The notes below the pieces were generated by a model, which ran no database searches, was not told the origin of the DNA, and was given only the letters and a program-made list of their open reading frames with translations. A stretch of DNA of 64,000 bases, from positions 17,822 through 81,821 of the forward strand of contig JAEWKH010000049.1 of the NCBI GenBank assembly GCA_023386155.1. The letters run 5' to 3'. The number at the start of each line of letters is the position of its first letter. The stretch's first letter is position 1. Made by a program: the position numbers and the translations under genes. This stretch comes from Pseudomonadota bacterium (lineage in GTDB: Bacteria > Pseudomonadota > Alphaproteobacteria > Rhizobiales > Beijerinckiaceae). Below are positions 59,465 to 64,000 of the stretch, one piece after another.

Positions 59465-59494
59465 TTTCATGACAATATAAACATTGACATGAAA
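59465..59494. promoter_or_regulatory. 30-bp near-perfect palindrome upstream of eutB (EnuR operator candidate)
   Basis: TTTCATGACAAT (59465-59476), spacer ataaac, ATTGACATGAAA (59483-59494): 11 of 12 positions pair. It lies about 175 bases upstream of the eutB start and 70 beyond the enuR stop, in an AT-rich patch that also offers promoter-like sequence. A dimeric MocR-type regulator could bind it. The rest of 59395-59669 shows no gene. Confidence 0.6.
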
Positions 59495-59669
59495 TTTGGT
59501 GCATCACACCATCGCTTTGCTCTGGCAGGAGGTGATGAATGCACTCGGTGCCCGCACGAAGACTTGGCCAAAGACTTGGCATTGTATCAGTTCAATTTGA
59601 CGGTCGGCGCCCTGCATGCCGCATTCATCGGACCCCGGCCGTCCGCCGCATCCTGGCAGGCTCCCGTCC

Positions 59670-60668
59670 ATGAGCGCGGTCGGGCTCGACAGGATCGTGG
59701 ACGCGCAGAAGCGCATCGCCGGCCGCGTTCAGCACACGCCCCTCACCATCTCCGCGAGCCTTTCGGCTCGTTGCGGCGCGCCGGTCCATCTCAAGCTCGA
59801 AAGCCATCAGCCGACCGGCAGCTTCAAGCTGCGCGGCGCCACCAATGCCGTTCTGTCCCTGAGTGACGAGGCGAAGAAACGCGGCCTCGTCACCGCCTCG
59901 ACGGGCAATCACGGCCGCGCCCTCGCCCATGCGGCGAAAGCCGAAGGAGCCAGGGCCGTCATCTGCATGTCCGGTCTCGTGCCCGCCAACAAGGTCGACG
60001 CGATACGGGCGCTCGGGGCGGAGGTGCGCATCGTCGGCCGCTCGCAGGACGACGCGCAGGAAGAGGTCGACCGCCTGGTGCGCGACGAGGGCCTGACAGC
60101 CATTCCGCCCTTCGATCATGCGGATGTCATCGCAGGACAGGGAACGCTCGGACTCGAGATCGCCGAGGCCCGTCCCGAAACCGAACTCGTGCTCGTGCCG
60201 CTCTCCGGCGGCGGGCTGGCGGCGGGCGTTGCCGCGGCGATCAAGGGAAGGCTTCCGCAGGCGCGGGTGATCGGCGTCTCGATGGAACGCGGCGCGGCCA
60301 TGCACGCAAGCCTTCGCGCTAAAAAACCCGTCCAGGTCGAAGAGCTTGAAACCCTGGCCGATTCCCTTGGCGGAGGGATCGGCCTGGAGAACCGCTACAC
60401 TTTCGCCATGTGCCGCGACCTCCTCGACGATGTCGTGCTGCTGTCGGAAGCGGAGATCGCCGAGGGCATCCGGCATGCCTTCGCGGCGGAAGGCGAGACG
60501 GTGGAAGGCGCAGGCGCGGTGGGAATCGCCGCGCTCCTGGCCGGCAAGGTTGCCCTGCGGGGCCCGACGGCCGTCGTGGTCTCGGGCCGCAACATCGACG
60601 AAGCGCTCCACCGGAGAATCGTGAACATCGCCGGCCCTTCGGCCGTGTCCGTAGGACGGGCGCGATGA
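59670..60668 (+). CDS. eutB: Hydroxyectoine utilisation dehydratase EutB
   Basis: The 332-residue PLP enzyme has the threonine/serine dehydratase fold. PLP lysine is Lys53 in HQPTGSFKLRGATNAV; the glycine-rich phosphate cup is PLSGGGLAAG. EutB is thought to act with EutC to convert 5-hydroxyectoine to ectoine via dehydration. ATG 59670 is preferred over ATG 59616, which adds 18 unrelated residues. First gene of the catabolic operon; overlaps eutC by four bases. In many bacteria eutA precedes eutB; here it is absent from the window. Confidence 0.88.
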   Translation: MSAVGLDRIVDAQKRIAGRVQHTPLTISASLSARCGAPVHLKLESHQPTGSFKLRGATNAVLSLSDEAKKRGLVTASTGNHGRALAHAAKAEGARAVICMSGLVPANKVDAIRALGAEVRIVGRSQDDAQEEVDRLVRDEGLTAIPPFDHADVIAGQGTLGLEIAEARPETELVLVPLSGGGLAAGVAAAIKGRLPQARVIGVSMERGAAMHASLRAKKPVQVEELETLADSLGGGIGLENRYTFAMCRDLLDDVVLLSEAEIAEGIRHAFAAEGETVEGAGAVGIAALLAGKVALRGPTAVVVSGRNIDEALHRRIVNIAGPSAVSVGRAR

Positions 60669-61678
60669 CCCAGATGCTCGTCCTGACGGAACCGGATCTT
60701 CGCTCCATCGTGCGGCTCGATGCCAGCGCCGTGGCCTGCGTGGAGGATGCCTTCGCGGCATTGGCCACCAAGCCCGTCGTGATGCCGCCCATCCTGCGGC
60801 TCGATCTTGTGGAGCATCGCGGCGAGGTGGATGTGAAGACTGCCTATGTACCGGGCCTCGACGGCTTCGCCATCAAGGTGAGCCCCGGCTTCTTCGACAA
60901 TCCCAAGCTCGGACTGCCCAGCCTCAACGGCCTCATGATCCTGTTCAGCACGAAGACCGGCCTCGTCGAGGCTCTGCTGCTGGACAACGGCTACCTCACC
61001 GATGTGCGCACCGCCGCCGCGGGCGCGGTTGCCGCAAAGCACCTGTCGCGCCCGGATTCGCAGGTCGCCGCCATCTTCGGCGCCGGCATCCAGGCCCGCC
61101 TTCAGCTCGAGGCGCTCACCCTCGTGCGGCCGATCAGGCGGGCCCGCATCTGGGCGCGGGAATTCGCCAAGGCGGAAGCAGCCGCGCGGGATCTCTCCAC
61201 GTCCCTCGGGATCGGGGTCGAAGCCGCGCGCGATCCGGACTCCGCATGCGACGGCGCCGACATCATCGTCACGACGACACCGGCCGAACAGCCCGTCCTG
61301 AAAGCGGAGTGGGTGCGCCCTGGCCAGCACATCACGGCCATGGGGTCCGATTCCGAGCACAAGAACGAGATCGACCCCGCGATCCTGCCCCGCGCCGCCT
61401 ATTTCGCCGACAGCGTGGCGCAGACACGCCGCCTCGGTGAACTGCATCACGCCATCCGGGCCGGGTTGATCGAACCGGATCGGCCGTTTCCGTCCTTGGG
61501 TCAGGTCATCGCCGGACAGGCTCCCGGCCGCGAAAGCCCGGACGCCGTCACCCTGTGCGACCTCACCGGCACCGGCGTGCAGGACACCGCCATCGCCACC
61601 CTCGCCCATGCCCGCGCCCTCCAGGCCGGAGCGGGCAGATCCATCAACACAAAAGAAGCAACCGGAGGCCTTTCGTGA
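60665..61678 (+). CDS. eutC: EutC, ornithine cyclodeaminase-like
   Basis: The 337-residue protein has the ornithine cyclodeaminase/mu-crystallin fold with NAD-binding AAIFGAGIQARLQLEAL, and the active-site Lys/Asp pattern in FAIKVSPGFFDNPKLGLPSL. It is believed to work with EutB in hydroxyectoine conversion. ATG 60665 overlaps the eutB stop; its own stop overlaps doeA (GTGA). Confidence of the specific role comes from the exact gene order. Confidence 0.88.
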   Translation: MTQMLVLTEPDLRSIVRLDASAVACVEDAFAALATKPVVMPPILRLDLVEHRGEVDVKTAYVPGLDGFAIKVSPGFFDNPKLGLPSLNGLMILFSTKTGLVEALLLDNGYLTDVRTAAAGAVAAKHLSRPDSQVAAIFGAGIQARLQLEALTLVRPIRRARIWAREFAKAEAAARDLSTSLGIGVEAARDPDSACDGADIIVTTTPAEQPVLKAEWVRPGQHITAMGSDSEHKNEIDPAILPRAAYFADSVAQTRRLGELHHAIRAGLIEPDRPFPSLGQVIAGQAPGRESPDAVTLCDLTGTGVQDTAIATLAHARALQAGAGRSINTKEATGGLS

Positions 61679-62856
61679 GCGCGCCCAATCTCAATTTCAG
61701 CCGAGCAGAATATGCCGAGCGCCTCGCCAAGACCCGCAGGGCGATGGAGAAGGCGGGCATCGATCTCCTGATCGTCACCGATCCGTCGAACATGCATTGG
61801 CTCACGGGCTATGACGGCTGGTCGTTCTACGTGCATCAATGCGTGCTTGTGCCGCCGGAAGGCGAGCCGATCTGGTTCGGGCGCGGCCAGGATGCGAACG
61901 GCGCCAAGCGCACCGCCTATCTCGCCCATGACAACATCATCGGCTATCCCGACCACTACGTTCAGTCGACCGAGCGCCATCCCATGGATTTCCTGTCCGG
62001 CATCATTGCCGAGAGGGGCTGGCACAAGGGCACCATCGCGGTCGAGATGGACAATTACTACTTCTCCGCCGCCGCCTATCTGTCGCTGGTCAAGCACCTG
62101 CCGAATGCCAGGTTTCAGGACACCCTGTCACTCGTGAACTGGCAGCGCGCCGTCAAGAGCCCGACGGAAATCGAATACATGAAGGTGGCAGGCCGCATCG
62201 TCGAGGCGATGCACCGGCGCATCCTGGACAAGGTCGAGCCCGGCATCCGCAAGAACGACCTCGTGGCCGAGATCTACGACGCGGGCCTTCGCGGCGTCGA
62301 CGAATTCGGCGGCGACTATGCCGCCATCGTGCCGCTTCTCCCGTCCGGCGAGGAAGCCTCGGCCCCGCACCTGACCTGGGACGACAGGCCCATGCGCAGC
62401 GGCGAAGGCACGTTCTTCGAGATCGCGGGCTGCTACAAGCGTTACCACTGCCCGCTGTCGCGCACCGTCTTTCTCGGCAAGCCGACGCAGGCCTTCCTCG
62501 ATGCGGAGAAGGCCGTCCTGGAAGGCATGGAGGAAGGGCTCGCGGCCGCCAAGCCCGGCAATGTCTGCGAGGACATCGCCAACGCATTCTTCGCCGTCCT
62601 CAAGCGCTACGGAATCGTCAAGGACAACCGCACCGGCTATCCGATCGGCCTGAGCTATCCGCCGGATTGGGGCGAGCGCACCATGAGCCTGCGCCCCGGC
62701 GACCGGACCGAACTGCGGCCCGGCATGACCTTCCATTTCATGACGGGCCTGTGGCTCGAGAACATGGGCCTGGAGATCACGGAGAGCATCGTCATCACCG
62801 ACACCGGCGTCGAATGCCTCTCCAACGTTCCGCGCCAGCTCTTCGTGAAGCCATGA
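61675..62856 (+). CDS. doeA: Ectoine hydrolase DoeA (EutD)
   Basis: The 393-residue M24-type (creatinase/prolidase-like) enzyme opens the ectoine ring to N-acetyl-diaminobutyrate. Family features: N-terminal DPSNMHWLTGYDGWSFYVHQ and C-terminal pita-bread domain with EIAGCYKRYHCPLSRTVFLG and GYPIGLSYPPDWGERTMSL. It starts at GTG 61675 with GGAGGCC upstream, overlapping the eutC stop. Dedicated ectoine hydrolases lack some of the metal ligands of prolidases. Confidence 0.92.
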   Translation: MSAPNLNFSRAEYAERLAKTRRAMEKAGIDLLIVTDPSNMHWLTGYDGWSFYVHQCVLVPPEGEPIWFGRGQDANGAKRTAYLAHDNIIGYPDHYVQSTERHPMDFLSGIIAERGWHKGTIAVEMDNYYFSAAAYLSLVKHLPNARFQDTLSLVNWQRAVKSPTEIEYMKVAGRIVEAMHRRILDKVEPGIRKNDLVAEIYDAGLRGVDEFGGDYAAIVPLLPSGEEASAPHLTWDDRPMRSGEGTFFEIAGCYKRYHCPLSRTVFLGKPTQAFLDAEKAVLEGMEEGLAAAKPGNVCEDIANAFFAVLKRYGIVKDNRTGYPIGLSYPPDWGERTMSLRPGDRTELRPGMTFHFMTGLWLENMGLEITESIVITDTGVECLSNVPRQLFVKP

Positions 62857-63872
62857 ACATCATGACTGCCCTTCAGCGCCCCTCCCCCATCGCGGCCAGC
62901 GTCGATTTCGATGCGGACGGGGTGCAGCACGGCTTCCTGCGCCTGCCCTACAGCCGGGACGACTCGGCCTGGGGCTCGGTGATGATCCCGATCACGGTCG
63001 TCAGGCGCGGCGAGGGGCCGACGGCCCTACTCACCGGCGGCAATCACGGCGACGAGTACGAAGGGCCGGTGGCGCTCTTCGACCTCGCCCGCACGCTCAA
63101 GGCCGACGCAGTCCAGGGCCGCGTCATCATCGTGCCCGCCATGAACTACCCGGCCTTTCGCGCGGGAACCCGCACCTCGCCGATCGACAGGGGAAACCTC
63201 AACCGCAGCTTTCCCGGACGACCGGACGGCACGGTGACGGAGAAGATCGCCGATTACTTCCAGCGCGCGCTGCTGCCGCTCGCCGACATCGTGCTCGACT
63301 TCCACTCGGGCGGGCGAACCCTCGACTTCCTGCCCTATGCGGCCGCCCATGAGCTGCCGGACAAGGAGCAGGAGAAGCGCTGCTTCGACGCCGTTGCGGC
63401 CTTCGCGGCGCCCTACTCGATGCGAATGATCGAGATCGACGCGGTCGGCATGTACGACACCGCGGCCGAGGAGATGGGCAAGGTGTTCGTCACCACGGAG
63501 CTGTCGGGCGGCGGCACATCGACCGCCAGGACCGTGGGAATCGCCAAGCGCGGCGCGATGAACGTTCTCAAGCACGCGGGCATCGTCTCGGGCGCGCCGG
63601 AGACGGGGCCGACCCGCTGGCTCGACATGCCCTCGAACGATTGCTTCCGCTTCGCGGAGGATGACGGCCTCGTCGAATCCTGCGTCGATCTCGGCGATCC
63701 GGTGCGGGCGGGAGACGTGATCGCGCGCATTCATACCATCGGCCGGACCGGACAGGCGCCGGCCGAGTACCGGGCCGCGCTCGACGGCGTTCTCGCCGCC
63801 CGGCATTTCCCCGGACTCGTCAAGACCGGCGACTGCCTCGCGGTGGTCGCAACCGTCGAGGAGAGGACCTGA
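62853..63872 (+). CDS. doeB: N-alpha-acetyl-L-2,4-diaminobutyrate deacetylase DoeB (EutE)
   Basis: The 339-residue zinc deacylase of the M14-like succinylglutamate desuccinylase family has GGNHGDEYEGP (His65, Glu68) and DFHSGGRTLDF (third ligand). It removes the acetyl group from N-alpha-ADABA to give DABA. ATG 62853 overlaps the doeA stop. DABA would next be transaminated by DoeD, whose gene is not in the window. Confidence 0.92.
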   Translation: MNIMTALQRPSPIAASVDFDADGVQHGFLRLPYSRDDSAWGSVMIPITVVRRGEGPTALLTGGNHGDEYEGPVALFDLARTLKADAVQGRVIIVPAMNYPAFRAGTRTSPIDRGNLNRSFPGRPDGTVTEKIADYFQRALLPLADIVLDFHSGGRTLDFLPYAAAHELPDKEQEKRCFDAVAAFAAPYSMRMIEIDAVGMYDTAAEEMGKVFVTTELSGGGTSTARTVGIAKRGAMNVLKHAGIVSGAPETGPTRWLDMPSNDCFRFAEDDGLVESCVDLGDPVRAGDVIARIHTIGRTGQAPAEYRAALDGVLAARHFPGLVKTGDCLAVVATVEERT

Positions 63873-63951
63873 CCAAAATTCCGCCAGCAAGAAATGCTGC
63901 AAGCCGGATCAACCGGCACGCGGTCCTGATAACACCAGAGGAGAAGACCAC

Positions 63952-64000
63952 ATGAACACAATGATCCGCTATGGCATCGCCGCTCTCGCCCTTGCGGCCG
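63952..64000 (+). CDS. ehuB: Start of an ectoine/hydroxyectoine ABC binding protein (partial)
   Basis: ATG 63952 with AGAGGAGAAGACCAC upstream opens a frame that runs off the right edge. The 16 visible residues, MNTMIRYGIAALALAA, look like a signal peptide. Placement directly after doeB in the same operon makes EhuB, or the TRAP binder UehA, the likeliest product. Gene name is inferred from order only. Confidence 0.55.
   Translation, partial: MNTMIRYGIAALALAA

Overview
The window is GC-rich, densely coded alphaproteobacterial DNA. The gene content (full ectoine/hydroxyectoine catabolic genes under an EnuR-type regulator, otsA/otsB, a cydAB-DUF2474 oxidase, a CtaG/CoxN-like oxidase cluster, tandem glycine riboswitch) and the scattered 'AAAAGTGG...CCACTTTT' and 'GGCCGGG...CCCGGCC' palindromic repeats point to Hyphomicrobiales, most like Methylobacteriaceae (for example Microvirga). 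The species call is inference. I see no rRNA, tRNA, insertion sequence, phage or CRISPR array.

Layout. 0-3.5 kb: PfkB sugar kinase, repeat-rich gap, prfC, then a 24-codon ORF with a near complete anti-16S Shine-Dalgarno. 3.5-10.5 kb (minus): a trehalose/glucose operon, otsA (membrane-anchored fusion) - otsB - GH15 hydrolase - glk - M14-like deacylase. 10.8-15.1 kb: type I secretion ATPase and HlyD adaptor, and a membrane-anchored coiled-coil protein. 15.1-19.2 kb (minus): cydA-cydB-DUF2474, MBL hydrolase, small membrane protein. 19.6-24.5 kb: a four-gene ABC importer with an endonuclease/exonuclease/phosphatase-fold enzyme. 24.8-27.3 kb: an RTX protein with three repeated modules, probably a substrate of the type I system, then a decayed argE tail. 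27.7-38.8 kb: a heme-copper oxidase cluster (fused subunits I/III; subunit II without the CuA ligands; CtaG; CopD; a YdeP-like molybdenum oxidoreductase; DUF2231 proteins; sorbosone dehydrogenase-like protein; lipocalin; diheme cytochrome c). 39.0-44.4 kb: a glycine riboswitch without a glycine gene, a class A PBP, a TRIC-like channel and a CoA-transferase.

44.4-53.1 kb holds two divergent transcription units. One carries an ABC ATPase, a double permease, a NagB-like deaminase, NagA and a COG3964 amidohydrolase. The other carries the binding protein, a DeoR-type regulator and a PP2C-like phosphatase. Because NagA and NagB act on phosphorylated amino sugars and no kinase or PTS gene is present, my main hypothesis for a less-described system is direct import of an amino-sugar phosphate by an AfuABC-like transporter.

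53-57 kb: an SDR, an NTF2-like protein, and a stress-type run of two Rnk/GreA-C proteins, a 50-aa protein and a tandem universal stress protein. 57.4-64 kb: asnC/lrp and divergent enuR, then eutB-eutC-doeA-doeB with overlapping start/stop codons and the first codons of an ectoine-binding protein. A 30-bp near-perfect palindrome upstream of eutB is a good EnuR operator candidate. Two genes (the DUF2474 protein and AsnC) contain copies of the intergenic repeat inside their reading frames.
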